64,000 nt of DNA from Clostridia bacterium (GCA_017942005.1 JAGAVJ010000021.1:1-64000); one strand, 5' to 3'; positions 1 to 7,978 are shown, counted from the stretch's first letter. Translations and numbers: made by a program. Notes: a model not told the origin generated them from the letters alone.

Positions 1-6
1 CAATTT

Positions 7-82
7 GCCTCTGTAGCTCAGTTGGTAGAGCAGGGGACTGAAAATCCCCGTGTCGTTGGTTCAATTCCGACCGGAGGCACCA
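7..82 (+). tRNA. tRNA-Phe (GAA)
   Basis: Complete 76-nt cloverleaf with an encoded CCA end. The acceptor stem GCCTCTG pairs with CGGAGGC, the anticodon stem GGGGA/TCCCC encloses loop CTGAAAA with anticodon GAA at 40-42, and the T arm is GTTGG-TTCAATT-CCGAC. It lies three bases before a tRNA-Gly, so the two are probably co-transcribed from a promoter left of the window. Confidence 0.97.
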
Positions 83-85
83 TGT

Positions 86-161
86 GCGGATTTAGCTCAT
101 TTGGTAGAGCGCGACCTTGCCAAGGTCGAGGTGGCGGGTTCGAGACCCGTAATCCGCTCCA
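86..161 (+). tRNA. tRNA-Gly (GCC)
   Basis: Complete 76-nt tRNA with encoded CCA. Acceptor GCGGATT pairs with AATCCGC; the anticodon loop TTGCCAA gives anticodon GCC. The sequence is identical to the copy at 4455-4530 and differs only slightly from the CCC-anticodon copy at 4789-4864. All three are followed immediately by the same type of hairpin repeat. Confidence 0.97.
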
Positions 162-225
162 CACAGTTTCGGCTTTGCCGAAACATCAAACGAGATTTCA
201 CCTTCGGTGAAACTCGGCACTTTTT
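162..225 (+). repeat. tRNA-Gly-associated hairpin repeat, copy 1
   Basis: Starts directly after the tRNA CCA. It contains two short hairpins, GTTTCGG-ctt-tgCCGAAAC and TTTCACC-ttc-GGTGAAA, separated by ATCAAACGAGA and ended by CTCGGCAC. The same unit follows the other two tRNA-Gly genes, and a reversed copy lies inside the trpE leader (9683-9791). It may act in tRNA 3' processing or termination, or be a palindromic intergenic repeat; the sequence alone does not decide. Confidence 0.7.
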
Positions 226-277
226 GAATATAATCAATATGATTTTTTGAAAAGGTTAAAATTGTAAAACTGAAGAT

Positions 278-352
<75 letters not shown>

Positions 353-382
353 AAGTGTCTGGACAAAAGCGGTATCAGACTG

Positions 383-424
383 AAAGAACCCGAAAACTGC
401 AAGTTTTCGGGTTCTTTCTTTTTG
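383..424 (+). terminator. Terminator of the tRNA-Phe/Gly/Cys cluster
   Basis: Long perfect hairpin: AAAGAACCCGAAAACT pairs with AGTTTTCGGGTTCTTT around a 3-nt loop, followed by a T-rich run. It closes the tRNA unit. Confidence 0.9.
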
Positions 425-443
425 TTGAGTTCAGATATCAAAA

Positions 444-610
444 CTAAATCCCCAAGAAAGTATACTATACGCGGAAAAAAGAGCAAAAAAGCCAGAAAAA
501 GAGAGGAAAATGAAGAAAAGGGGTTGTTTTTTCTTAAATGTATAGTATAATATTAACATACTATACGGAAAAATATTAAAATAATAGAGCTGGCTTACTT
601 GGGGATTTAG
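444..610. repeat. Candidate MITE-like element, 167 bp
   Basis: The ends are 17-bp inverted repeats with one mismatch: CTAAATCCCCAAGAAAG at 444-460, and its complement reading CTTACTTGGGGATTTAG at 594-610. Inside are ATACTATAC at 462-470 and a palindrome GTATAGTAT-9nt-ATACTATAC at 540-566. The interior is AT-rich and has no convincing gene. No clear target-site duplication is visible, so mobility is inferred from the terminal repeats only. Confidence 0.5.
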
Positions 611-623
611 GAAACAAATTGCA

Positions 624-1148
624 TTATCTAACTGTATTATTTTTAATCAGTTGAACCGTCATTTGACTGATTTCTTCCGGTGTTTCCGCAAAATCGCGGC
701 ATATCCAACCATCAAGTAATCCATATAGACCATATGCGTAGAACTTTTCACGATACCATTGGTCAGGAGTGTTCGACAGCGGCTCGATCATAATCTCTTT
801 GAATACGTCAAATACAAGCATATCCAGTCCTGCACGGTAGATTGTTTTTAATATTTTCTTCATTTCTGCATTATAATTGAAAAACGCAGGAGTATTCCGA
901 ATATCAAATCGATTTCGTTCAGACAGATGGTGTTCCTCCGCATACTGTTCCCATGCAGTGCGCAGCCGGTAACGAATCGCATCCTCTTTTGATTTAAAAT
1001 TGCGAAACCATGTGGCGCGTCCTACTCCGGCGGCTGCGGCAATATCATCTGCTGTGATTTTCTGAAAGTCTTTTTGGCGCATCAGAATGATCAAAGCATC
1101 TGCCATACATTCTTTCAAAAATTCTGTCGTTTTGCTGCTTCTTCCCAT
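624..1148 (-). CDS. TetR/AcrR family transcriptional regulator
   Basis: Predicted DNA-binding repressor of 174 aa, a normal TetR length. The N-terminal helix-turn-helix covers about residues 31-51 with the typical ending GVGRATWFRNFKSKED; the C-terminal ligand-binding half is poorly conserved, as in all TetR proteins, so the inducer is unknown. The start at 1148 is preferred over an upstream in-frame ATG at 1190 because GGAG lies 7 nt before it. The gene is divergent from the hydrolase at 1471. Palindromes built from GATACG/CGTATC lie just upstream of its start (1162-1190) and over the hydrolase promoter (1236-1253), so it probably represses both itself and the hydrolase. Confidence 0.88.
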   Translation of the reverse strand: MGRSSKTTEFLKECMADALIILMRQKDFQKITADDIAAAAGVGRATWFRNFKSKEDAIRYRLRTAWEQYAEEHHLSERNRFDIRNTPAFFNYNAEMKKILKTIYRAGLDMLVFDVFKEIMIEPLSNTPDQWYREKFYAYGLYGLLDGWICRDFAETPEEISQMTVQLIKNNTVR

Positions 1149-1161
1149 TTTCGCTCCTTTT

Positions 1162-1190
1162 TTGATACGAATGATTCCAAAGCGTATCAA
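1162..1190. promoter_or_regulatory. Candidate TetR operator, autoregulatory site
   Basis: Inverted repeat TTGATACG (1162-1169) and CGTATCAA (1183-1190) with a 13-nt gap, directly upstream of the TetR start codon. Its half-sites share GATACG/CGTATC with the palindrome at 1236-1253. Confidence 0.55.
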
Positions 1191-1205
1191 ATACCTGTAA
1201 CTATA

Positions 1206-1253
1206 TTGACAAAGCGTTTTTTATCTTATATAATAAAGATACGATCGTATCTT
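1206..1253 (+). promoter_or_regulatory. Consensus promoter with overlapping TetR operator
   Basis: Perfect sigma-A promoter: TTGACA at 1206-1211, 17-bp spacer, TATAAT at 1229-1234. A perfect 18-bp palindrome, AAGATACGATCGTATCTT, at 1236-1253 covers the expected transcription start near 1241. This is a textbook repressor position. It points to the hydrolase gene at 1471, leaving a leader of about 230 nt. Confidence 0.85.
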
Positions 1254-1385
1254 ATAAATAAAATTATATCAAAATAATATTGCAATGTCAAGCACAATGA
1301 AACATAAAACTGAACATGAATTTTCAGAGAAACTGTTTCAATGACAGCTCATATGACGCTTTTACATCCTGTATCGTAATACTAT

Positions 1386-1470
1386 AAAAAAGGAAGATCG
1401 GGAGACTGCTGTATTTCCATGCGAAAGCCAGAGTGAGCCATGTGAATACGACAGCCCGATGGTCATAAAT
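1386..1470 (+). promoter_or_regulatory. SD-hairpin-GGTCATAA leader of the hydrolase gene
   Basis: An SD-like AAAAAGGAAG at 1386-1396 lies 74 nt before the ATG. Between them is an imperfect hairpin with arms CGGGAGACTGCTGTATT and AATACGACAGCCCG, then GATGGTCATAAAT directly before the start codon. The hairpin arm resembles the GGGCTGT palindrome family, while the 3' block matches the leader family described for trpD and others. Confidence 0.55.
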
Positions 1471-2442
1471 ATGAAAACAGCATTAAAAATAATCGGAATT
1501 ATCGTTGGAATGATTGTTGTCCTAATGATAGTTTTACTGACTTATATGTCAAATAAGCCAAGTGTTCCGGAAAAATATACTGAAACCGTGAAAACAGGCG
1601 GTAAAATCGAAGCAAAATACATAGCAAACGGAGGTTATAAAGTCAATTATTTTGAAAATGCTGCGATGTCATCTTTCAAAAAATATGAGATATTTTATCC
1701 GGCTGACATCACAGAAGCAGATTGCCAATATCCAGTGGTAATTTTTGTAAACGGAACCGGTGTGAAAGGTTCTAAATATCAGGCTATGCAAAAGCATCTT
1801 GCTTCATGGGGATTTATAACGGTTTCAACTGAGGAAGAATATGCCTGGAACGGCTTTTCCGCAGAGATGAGCTTGCGGTTTCTGCAAAAATTAAATAGTG
1901 AAAAAGTAGAGATTAACGGATACCATAATGAGTTTTATGGAAAAATTGATTTTAACAACGTGGGTATTACCGGACATTCACAGGGCGGAGTAGGCGTGTT
2001 TAATGCTGTAACCGAGCAGAAAAACGGAGGGGCATATAAAGCGATTGCTTCCCTCAGTCCAACAAATCATGCGCTTGCCAATGCGCTGGACTGGGTTTAT
2101 GATGAAAGCAAGATCACAGTGCCGACGCTTCTTATGTCTTCAACCGGAGAGGGCGATGAAAATTTTGTCGTGAATTTGAATGGACTAACGGATATTTATC
2201 AGAGCATTCCGTCGGAAGTTTTCAAAGTAATGGCGCGCAGAAATCAGGCTGACCACGGAGATATGCTTTACTTTGCGGATGGGTATGTGACCGCATGGTT
2301 CATGTATTGGCTGAAAGGCGATCAGTCAGCAGGGGAAGCATTTTTTGGTGCAGATGCAGAATTATTGAAAAACGAATGGTACCAGGACCAAAAAATCAAT
2401 AATCCTATGGAAGAGGGAACATCTTACGGGGATGGAAGATGA
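1471..2442 (+). CDS. Membrane-anchored alpha/beta hydrolase (chlorophyllase/dienelactone hydrolase-like)
   Basis: Protein of 323 aa. Residues 7-26 form one hydrophobic segment, an uncleaved signal anchor that places the catalytic domain outside the membrane. The fold is visible from the oxyanion region VNGTG (93-97), the nucleophile elbow GHSQGG (Ser170) and a likely catalytic His in QADHGD (262). The acid is probably in GEGDEN (226-231). The substrate is not evident; an ester or lactone is likely for the family. The ATG at 1471 was chosen because it follows the GGTCATAAAT block; an in-frame ATG at 1459 is less likely. The divergent TetR gene and the operator over its promoter suggest induction by a TetR ligand, perhaps its substrate. 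Confidence 0.8.
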   Translation: MKTALKIIGIIVGMIVVLMIVLLTYMSNKPSVPEKYTETVKTGGKIEAKYIANGGYKVNYFENAAMSSFKKYEIFYPADITEADCQYPVVIFVNGTGVKGSKYQAMQKHLASWGFITVSTEEEYAWNGFSAEMSLRFLQKLNSEKVEINGYHNEFYGKIDFNNVGITGHSQGGVGVFNAVTEQKNGGAYKAIASLSPTNHALANALDWVYDESKITVPTLLMSSTGEGDENFVVNLNGLTDIYQSIPSEVFKVMARRNQADHGDMLYFADGYVTAWFMYWLKGDQSAGEAFFGADAELLKNEWYQDQKINNPMEEGTSYGDGR

Positions 2443-2462
2443 TCCTAAAAAACAAGGAACCC

Positions 2463-2580
2463 GGGCTGTTGCAAGCGTTCAACTTGCAACAGCCCTAAAA
2501 TCACAATTTTTCGGACTATTGTATACGGCAGTCGTGCTGCGCCATAGAATTGCGACAGTATGGTCGGGCTGTTTTTTATT
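2463..2580. repeat. GGGCTGTTGCAAG palindrome, degenerate long form
   Basis: Begins with the hairpin GGGCTGTTGCAAG/CTTGCAACAGCCC (2463-2495) and continues to a second block with TTGCGACAG and GGGCTGTTTTTT near 2550-2576. It lies between the convergent hydrolase and solute-binding protein genes and could terminate transcription from both sides. It matches the family copies at 7856-7978 and 20303-20425 in outline, but its middle is different. Confidence 0.6.
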
Positions 2581-2610
2581 TTATTTTGTATGCGAATTTA
2601 CTGCGAAAAA

Positions 2611-4110
2611 TTATTGTTCCAGAAAATCAAAAAATTTCTTGATGTTGCTTTCAATCCTCCGTTTCTGCGATGTGACATACGATGTAACCTGATCATTGCC
2701 GTTAAACAAACGTGTATTTAATTCATTTCTCAAATCGATATTCCAATTAAAAATGGTTGCAATATCGACAGCGCGGGTTTCACGCAGAATGCCGAGCATT
2801 TCAATGGATTCTTCATTGCGGAGTCCCTTCTGTTCGACAACATTGCTATAGTAGGTTGGCAGAATATCATAATAACTGTCGCGAGTGATCATGTTTGCAA
2901 TTGTCGCGGTTTGCTCGATACAGGTATTGGTATTCGGAATTGTCATATAGAAAAGCTGGGAAACCAAGCTGGTGTAATACTGTTTTTGATTTTCGTCATA
3001 TTTTGGGAACGGTACGATTCCAAAGGTATCATTCATATCGCGCATAAGCTGCGCTGCCTTTACTTCTCCAGTCATAAACAGTGCGCGTCCTGTTGTAAAT
3101 ACATGGACATAACCACCGTTTTCAACGTCAAAATCGGTATTATTTGCTTTTAACGTGCTGCCGTCTTTCCCGTTAAGCACAACGGCGAGTTTGGAAATCA
3201 CATTATAAAATCTGTCATTTTCAAGCGCAAAACTCACCTCTTGTTGGCTGTTTACCGTTACGCTGTTTTCGCCGGCTGAAAACCAGAAATGTTCCGGTGA
3301 ACTCTGATGAGAAGAAATACCCCAAATGCAGTTCCCATCTTTTTTATACGTAAAATTTTGGTCTCCGTTGAGATTTGCGGCTGTTTTACAGTATATCGTC
3401 AGTTCATCAATTGTCCATTTCCCATTTTTCACCAGATCATACGGGAAGTCCAGCTGAAGCTTTTTCATCATTGTTTCATTAAAGAATAAGCACCACATAC
3501 TGTCAAATGCCATCAGATTTGCCGCACCGGAAACAAAATACAATTTATCGTGGAAGGTTGTTTCACGGATAATATCCTGGTCCCACCATTCTTCTTCCAG
3601 ATGAAGCTCCGGAATGCTGTTGAGATCCAACAGATACCCGTCCGTAATCAGATCCGGCGAGCTGCTTACCGGAAGAAACATGACATCATAAATATTTTCA
3701 TTTGTTAAAATAGAATTTTTGGCATGATCGGTAATCCGGGTAACCGTATTGGCCGCATCATTTTCAAACGTTTTTTCTATAATTTTGCAATTGAGCGCTT
3801 TTTCTATTTTGCGGTTGCGGTTAAAAATTGCGTCGTTCAATACCTCACCGTTCAAAGCTTCTGCGTCGATGTGGATATACATATTCCATAACTGGTCGAA
3901 GTTTAAAATACGGAATTCCGCACCGCCGTAATCCACCTCCGGGTAAGTACGTTCATCCAGAATGGCGGCTGTGGTTTCGGCGGTTGTTGATTCCGTTTGC
4001 GGTTGCTCTGTTTTTGCATCGGAAGATGCACAGGACACAAGCGGCATCGCTGCTGTAAGTGCTGCCAAAATTGCGATACGAATACGATGTGATTTCAAGT
4101 TTAATGCCAT
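2611..4110 (-). CDS. Extracellular solute-binding lipoprotein, orphan (paralog 1 of 3)
   Basis: Predicted 499-aa lipoprotein of an ABC sugar-type solute-binding class. The signal peptide ends in a lipobox, LVSC, with Cys27. Motifs shared with the paralogs ending at 20451 and 48578 include NGEVLNDAIFNRN near the N-terminus, a WW motif, FNETMMKKL followed by LVKNGKWTID, and FGIIPFPKYDE toward the C-terminus. No permease or ATPase gene lies nearby, so it probably works with a distant transporter or as a stand-alone binding protein. The ligand is unknown; an oligosaccharide is likely from the family. The start at 4110 has GAGG 8 nt upstream, unlike the in-frame ATG at 4149. Confidence 0.82.
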   Translation of the reverse strand: MALNLKSHRIRIAILAALTAAMPLVSCASSDAKTEQPQTESTTAETTAAILDERTYPEVDYGGAEFRILNFDQLWNMYIHIDAEALNGEVLNDAIFNRNRKIEKALNCKIIEKTFENDAANTVTRITDHAKNSILTNENIYDVMFLPVSSSPDLITDGYLLDLNSIPELHLEEEWWDQDIIRETTFHDKLYFVSGAANLMAFDSMWCLFFNETMMKKLQLDFPYDLVKNGKWTIDELTIYCKTAANLNGDQNFTYKKDGNCIWGISSHQSSPEHFWFSAGENSVTVNSQQEVSFALENDRFYNVISKLAVVLNGKDGSTLKANNTDFDVENGGYVHVFTTGRALFMTGEVKAAQLMRDMNDTFGIVPFPKYDENQKQYYTSLVSQLFYMTIPNTNTCIEQTATIANMITRDSYYDILPTYYSNVVEQKGLRNEESIEMLGILRETRAVDIATIFNWNIDLRNELNTRLFNGNDQVTSYVTSQKRRIESNIKKFFDFLEQ

Positions 4111-4250
4111 AGCAATTACCTCATTTCTGATAATTATAGTTTGTTTCATAAGGGGTGGTATCGCACCTTATGATGGAATCAAGGAAAATTATTTCTTATC
4201 TATTTTATTAAAGAATCACTATGTAATACCATTTCTTATATGTGTGTTTT

Positions 4251-4280
4251 ATTATAACATATCATTACTGCGGCTGTCAA
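4251..4280 (-). promoter_or_regulatory. Promoter of the solute-binding lipoprotein gene
   Basis: On the minus strand TTGACA (4280-4275), an 18-bp spacer and TATAAT (4256-4251). This gives a leader of about 130 nt before the start at 4110. The rest of 4150-4390 is AT-rich and shows no gene. Confidence 0.7.
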
Positions 4281-4392
4281 TAGAAGAAAAATATATTCTA
4301 TGTTTCTCTATTCGGTAATTTATTTTTAATGGAAAGGAATAGGATGAGCATAAAATCGTTTTGAAAAAATACTATTTTGTTTAAAAAAAGCC

Positions 4393-4421
4393 TTGACAAC
4401 CAGAAAAAAATATGGTATAAT
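4393..4421 (+). promoter_or_regulatory. Promoter of tRNA-Gly
   Basis: TTGACA at 4393-4398, 17-bp spacer, TATAAT at 4416-4421, located 34 nt before the tRNA-Gly at 4455. Confidence 0.85.
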
Positions 4422-4454
4422 AATATCCATCAAGAGAAGTGATAAAAGCTGCCT

Positions 4455-4530
4455 GCGGATTTAGCTCATTTGGTAGAGCGCGACCTTGCCAAGGTCGAGG
4501 TGGCGGGTTCGAGACCCGTAATCCGCTCCA
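4455..4530 (+). tRNA. tRNA-Gly (GCC), second copy
   Basis: Identical over all 76 nt to the tRNA-Gly at 86-161, including the encoded CCA. It has its own strong promoter. Confidence 0.97.
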
Positions 4531-4705
4531 CACAGTTTCGCCTGCGGCGAAACATCAAGCGAGATTTCACCTTCGGTGAAACTCGGCACAGTTTTGGTTT
4601 TGCCGAAGCATCAAACGAGATTTTGCTACGCGAAAGTCAGTACTTTTTCGATATAATCGAAAAAGGTATAGTTTTTTGTCTTCAGTGAAATGTCAAGTGA
4701 GGTTT
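4531..4705 (+). repeat. tRNA-Gly-associated hairpin repeat, copy 2
   Basis: Same family as 162-225 but longer. It contains successive hairpins GTTTCGCCTGCGGCGAAAC, TTTCACCTTCGGTGAAA and a degraded third and fourth one, linked by ATCAAGCGAGA-type spacers and TCGGCAC or TCAGTAC ends. Confidence 0.7.
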
Positions 4706-4718
4706 CACATCGTGGAAT

Positions 4719-4746
4719 TGTCCTCGGATCAGCCGGGGATTTTTAC
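4719..4746 (+). terminator. Terminator after tRNA-Gly
   Basis: TCCTCGG pairs with CCGGGGA (one G-U pair) around a 5-nt loop and is followed by TTTTT. The closely similar hairpin at 5067-5098 ends the next tRNA-Gly unit. Confidence 0.7.
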
Positions 4747-4788
4747 GTTATCTGAAGTACATTCCCCCTTATTTATTTTTTTTACGAT

Positions 4789-4864
4789 GCGGATTTAGCT
4801 CATCTGGTAGAGCGCGACCTTCCCAAGGTTGAGGTGGCGGGTTCGAGCCCCGTAATCCGCTCCA
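4789..4864 (+). tRNA. tRNA-Gly (CCC)
   Basis: 76-nt tRNA with encoded CCA. The body is nearly identical to the two GCC copies, but the anticodon loop is TTCCCAA, giving anticodon CCC for GGG codons. A compensated change puts a G-U pair in the anticodon stem (CGACC/GGTTG), and the T loop reads TTCGAGC. It looks like a duplicated GCC gene whose anticodon changed. Confidence 0.95.
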
Positions 4865-5040
4865 CACAGTTTCGCCTGCGGCGAAACATCAAGCGAGATT
4901 TCACCTTCGGTGAAACTCGGCACAGTTTCGGCTTTGCCGAAACGTCAAACGAGATTTTGCTACGCAAAACTCGGTACTTTTTCGATATAATCGAAAAGAG
5001 TACCGTTCTTTGCCTTCAGCAAAATATCAGCTGAAACTTT
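4865..5040 (+). repeat. tRNA-Gly-associated hairpin repeat, copy 3
   Basis: Starts after the CCA with GTTTCGCCTGCGGCGAAAC and TTTCACCTTCGGTGAAA, then GTTTCGGCTTTGCCGAAAC, a TTTTGC-ta-cGCAAAA hairpin, and TTTTTCGATATAATCGAAAA. This is the fullest version of the array in the window. Confidence 0.7.
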
Positions 5041-5066
5041 ATTCTGTAAAACGCAAATAAAAGAAA

Positions 5067-5098
5067 AGTCCTCGGTTCAACCGAGGATTTCTGTTTTT
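5067..5098 (+). terminator. Terminator after tRNA-Gly (CCC)
   Basis: TCCTCGGT pairs with ACCGAGGA around a 3-nt loop, followed by TTTCTGTTTTT. The remaining 5099-5225 shows no gene. Confidence 0.8.
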
Positions 5099-5244
5099 CG
5101 GAGAGATTGCATGGAGAGCAATACAAACTCAACGGCAAATTGAATGAAAATGATACAACTCAACGGACACTTGCTGTGATTTTCCTTTATTTTTTGGTAT
5201 CATAATCATGCAGACAAAGCGTTTGCGGAAAGGAATCTATACAC

Positions 5245-5997
5245 ATGTTTCATACAGAACAAGTTGGCAAAAAAATTGCAGAGTTAAGAAAACAAAACAA
5301 CATGACACAGTTTGAGTTGGCGGACCGTTTGAACATCAGTTTTCAGGCGGTGTCAAACTGGGAACGCGGAAATTCCATGCCGGATATTTCCAAGCTTCCG
5401 GAAATTGCGGAGCTATTCCACACCACAATTGATGACATTCTGGGAAAAGAAAACACGGTACTTTCAGACATTGCAAACGGAAAAACACCGGATTTAGAAC
5501 ATTGTTCATCAATAGAGGCAGATGAAGCCGCAGCCATCACGCCGCCGGAAAGGCTTGCAGAAATCATGGAGGAGACGCATTGCAATGCACACGCACTTTC
5601 TGCATTTCTACCGTTTTTAGGGGCTGATGATATCAATCAGCTTGCCGAACAATACAAAGAAAAAGGTGAAAGCATTGCTGTATTTCTGCCGTTTTTAGGA
5701 GAGGATCATATCAATCGGTTTGTCAAACAAGACAGAGAAAAAGGTGAAAGTATAGCTGTCTTTCTGCCATTTTTAAGGACGGAAATAATTGATGAAATGG
5801 CAGTAAATGATCTTGCAGCAGGAAAGCCTGTACAGTGTTATTTTCCGTTTATGAGTGATGAGAAATTAAAGGCGTTTGCATTTACAGCATTTGAAAAAGA
5901 TGGAATCAAATCAATTTCGCAATATCTGCCGTTTATGAAAGAAGAAGATATTCATCTGCTGCTTGAGCAATATATGCAAAGGGAAGCTGCGAAATAA
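5245..5997 (+). CDS. XRE-family regulator with C-terminal FLPFL repeats
   Basis: Protein of 250 aa. Residues 6-66 are a clear XRE/Cro HTH domain with the typical MTQFELADRLNISFQAVSNW stretch. After a linker, residues about 117-250 hold five units of 26-28 aa, each starting with an aromatic-LPF motif: FLPFL at 121, 147 and 173, YFPFM at 199 and YLPFM at 228. The second and third are also close at DNA level, so the array grew by recent tandem duplication. The repeat module may bind a partner or ligand; this is inference. AAAGGAATC precedes the start. It is monocistronic and followed by a terminator-like palindrome. Confidence 0.85.
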   Translation: MFHTEQVGKKIAELRKQNNMTQFELADRLNISFQAVSNWERGNSMPDISKLPEIAELFHTTIDDILGKENTVLSDIANGKTPDLEHCSSIEADEAAAITPPERLAEIMEETHCNAHALSAFLPFLGADDINQLAEQYKEKGESIAVFLPFLGEDHINRFVKQDREKGESIAVFLPFLRTEIIDEMAVNDLAAGKPVQCYFPFMSDEKLKAFAFTAFEKDGIKSISQYLPFMKEEDIHLLLEQYMQREAAK

Positions 5998-6009
5998 TTA
6001 AAAAATACG

Positions 6010-6048
6010 GGGGGCTGTTGCAAGTTGAAAACATGCGGCAGCCCGTTT
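6010..6048. terminator. GGGGCTGTTGCA palindrome between convergent genes
   Basis: GGGCTGTTGCA and TGCGGCAGCCC form an imperfect hairpin between the XRE gene and the end of the transporter ATPase gene. It belongs to the repeat family seen at 35422 and 56130 and probably terminates transcription here. Confidence 0.6.
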
Positions 6049-6050
6049 GG

Positions 6051-6860
6051 TTATTTTTGTGTGGAAAAAAGAATCCGGTCATTGGCAAGCTGTTTCTTGC
6101 TTTCTTTGGAATACAGTGCCAAAAGGTTTTCCACAGTCATATTGGCGCGCTCCTCGCCTTTGATATCGAGAATGATTTTTCCCTCATCCATCATGATGGT
6201 ACGGTTGCCAAGCTCCAATGCGGCACGGATATCGTGCGTGATCATCATTGTAGCGGTCTGTGTCTTTTCAACGATATCGACGGTAATTGCAAGGACTTTT
6301 TTAGCGGTGGCAGGGTCAAGAGCGGCGGTATGCTCATCAAGCAGAAGCAGCTTTGGATCCGATATGGTGGACATCAGAAGCGAAACCGCCTGACGCTGAC
6401 CGCCGGACAGCAGTCCGATTTTGGTTTTCATACGGTCCTCAAGTCCAAGGTCCAGCTGTGCAAGCAGTTCACGAAAATAGGCGGAATCTTTTTTGTTGAC
6501 GGCAAAAAACGTACTGGATGTCTTGCGGCAATAGGCAAGCGCCATATTTTCTTCGATGGTCATATGCGGCGCAGTTCCTTTCATGGGGTCCTGGAACAGT
6601 CTGCCGATATCATAAGCGCGCTTGTAATCGGAAAGCCGTGTGATATCACGACCGTCCAGTATAATCTTGCCCTGATCAATCGGAAACGAACCGCAGATGG
6701 CATTGAACAGCGTCGATTTACCTGCACCGTTAGAGCCGATAATCGTAATAAAGTCGCCTTTTTCTACATCCAGTGAGACGCCGTTCAGTGCACGTTTTTC
6801 ATTGACGGTTCCTTTGTGGAAGGTTTTATAAATTTCTTTTAACTGTAAAACGGCTGCCAT
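6051..6860 (-). CDS. Tryptophan-type ABC transporter ATP-binding protein (TrpZ-like)
   Basis: Protein of 269 aa, the ATPase of an ABC importer. Walker A is GSNGAGKST (about 43-51), the signature motif is LLSGGQRQAVSLL, Walker B is LLLLDEHTAALD, and the switch His lies in MMITHD. It is the last gene of a three-gene unit with the permease and the solute-binding protein; the start lies 1 nt after the permease stop, indicating translational coupling. The Trp T-box upstream of the unit assigns the substrate as tryptophan or a close relative. This family (PF04392-associated) is known as TrpXYZ in streptococci. Confidence 0.88.
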   Translation of the reverse strand: MAAVLQLKEIYKTFHKGTVNEKRALNGVSLDVEKGDFITIIGSNGAGKSTLFNAICGSFPIDQGKIILDGRDITRLSDYKRAYDIGRLFQDPMKGTAPHMTIEENMALAYCRKTSSTFFAVNKKDSAYFRELLAQLDLGLEDRMKTKIGLLSGGQRQAVSLLMSTISDPKLLLLDEHTAALDPATAKKVLAITVDIVEKTQTATMMITHDIRAALELGNRTIMMDEGKIILDIKGEERANMTVENLLALYSKESKKQLANDRILFSTQK

Positions 6861-6861
6861 G

Positions 6862-7758
6862 TCATACGCCTTCTTTCTTTCTCTTGATCACATCACCGAT
6901 GATACTCTTGATTTTCGGCATAGCAAGCGCAATGGTGACGATGGAAGCGGAGACAAATTTCAGTCCGTAAGCAGGCAGAAGCTCGACCTTCAGCGCAAGC
7001 GCAATGATCAGCTGATACAGAACGGCGCCGGTCAAAACGGCATACAGACCGCGTGTTACGCCGCCATGACGGAAAACGGCCTCACCGATGATGACAGAAG
7101 CAAGACCGACAACCAGCATGCCGGAGCCGTATCCAGTGTCCGCAGATTGATTGTACTGGCAGACCAACCCTCCGGAAAGTGCAACGCAGGCGTTTGCAAG
7201 TGCAAAGCCGACACATTTGGTTGCATTGGCGTTGATGGAGGAGGAACGTACCATTTCCTCATTATCGCCGGTCGCGCGGATGGCGATTCCAAACCGTGTT
7301 TTGAAAAATACGGCGAGTACCGCCGCCACAAGGACAGCAATGACGAGCACAACGACGGTGCGTGATGCGTTTTTGGAAAGACCGAGGTTTTCCAGCATAG
7401 AAAATATCGTATTATGGCCGAACAGAGACTGGTTTGCTTTCCCCTGCATGATAAACAGATTCACAGAGTACAACGCAGTCATGGTTAAAACGCCGGCAAG
7501 AATTGGATTGATACCGACCTTGGTCTGCAAAAAGCCGGTAACCAGCCCTGCACAGGCGCCTGCCAGTGCAGCAAATACAAGTGCAAGCAGGGGATGCCCG
7601 GAAATTGCCGTCATCACGGAAACTGCCATGCCAAGTGCAAAAGAACCGTCAACCGTCAGGTCAGGGATATTTAGGATACGGAAAGAAATATAGTTTCCCA
7701 TTGCCATAAGCGCATAAATCAGACCTAACTGCACTGCGCCGAAAATGAGCAGAATCAT
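6862..7758 (-). CDS. Tryptophan-type ABC transporter permease (TrpY-like)
   Basis: Protein of 298 aa with about eight hydrophobic segments, of the branched-chain-amino-acid/ribose permease class (BPD_transp_2). It begins at the membrane with GAVQLGLIYALMAMGNYISF, typical of this class. AGGAG lies 6 nt before the ATG. It is second in the unit, separated by about 270 nt from the solute-binding gene; that gap holds the long palindromic repeat 7856-7978, which may lower expression of the two distal genes. Confidence 0.88.
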   Translation of the reverse strand: MILLIFGAVQLGLIYALMAMGNYISFRILNIPDLTVDGSFALGMAVSVMTAISGHPLLALVFAALAGACAGLVTGFLQTKVGINPILAGVLTMTALYSVNLFIMQGKANQSLFGHNTIFSMLENLGLSKNASRTVVVLVIAVLVAAVLAVFFKTRFGIAIRATGDNEEMVRSSSINANATKCVGFALANACVALSGGLVCQYNQSADTGYGSGMLVVGLASVIIGEAVFRHGGVTRGLYAVLTGAVLYQLIIALALKVELLPAYGLKFVSASIVTIALAMPKIKSIIGDVIKRKKEGV

Positions 7759-7855
7759 GTTAAACTCCTATTGTTTGAAATGAAAAAGAAGCATACTTTG
7801 AAATGCTGTGCTTTTGTATTGGAAAACCCCAAAAAACAATGCTCTAAAAATGCAG

Positions 7856-7978
7856 GGGGCTGTTGCATGTTTTCAACTTGCAACAGCCCGAGATCGCGAA
7901 GTGATCCGAATTCGCCTTTTCGCTTTTTCAAGCGAAAAGGCGAATTTTATAGGATGGAGCATGTAAATGCGACAGCCC
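7856..7978. repeat. Long GGGGCTGTTGCA element (123 bp), copy 1
   Basis: Ends are imperfect inverted repeats, GGGGCTGTTGCA and TGCGACAGCCC. Inside are a first hairpin CTGTTGCA...TTGCAACAG, a GATC-type hairpin, and a strong stem AATTCGCCTTTTCGCTT/AAGCGAAAAGGCGAATT. Nearly identical to 20303-20425, with a handful of differences. It sits between the binding-protein and permease genes of the tryptophan transporter unit. Confidence 0.85.
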
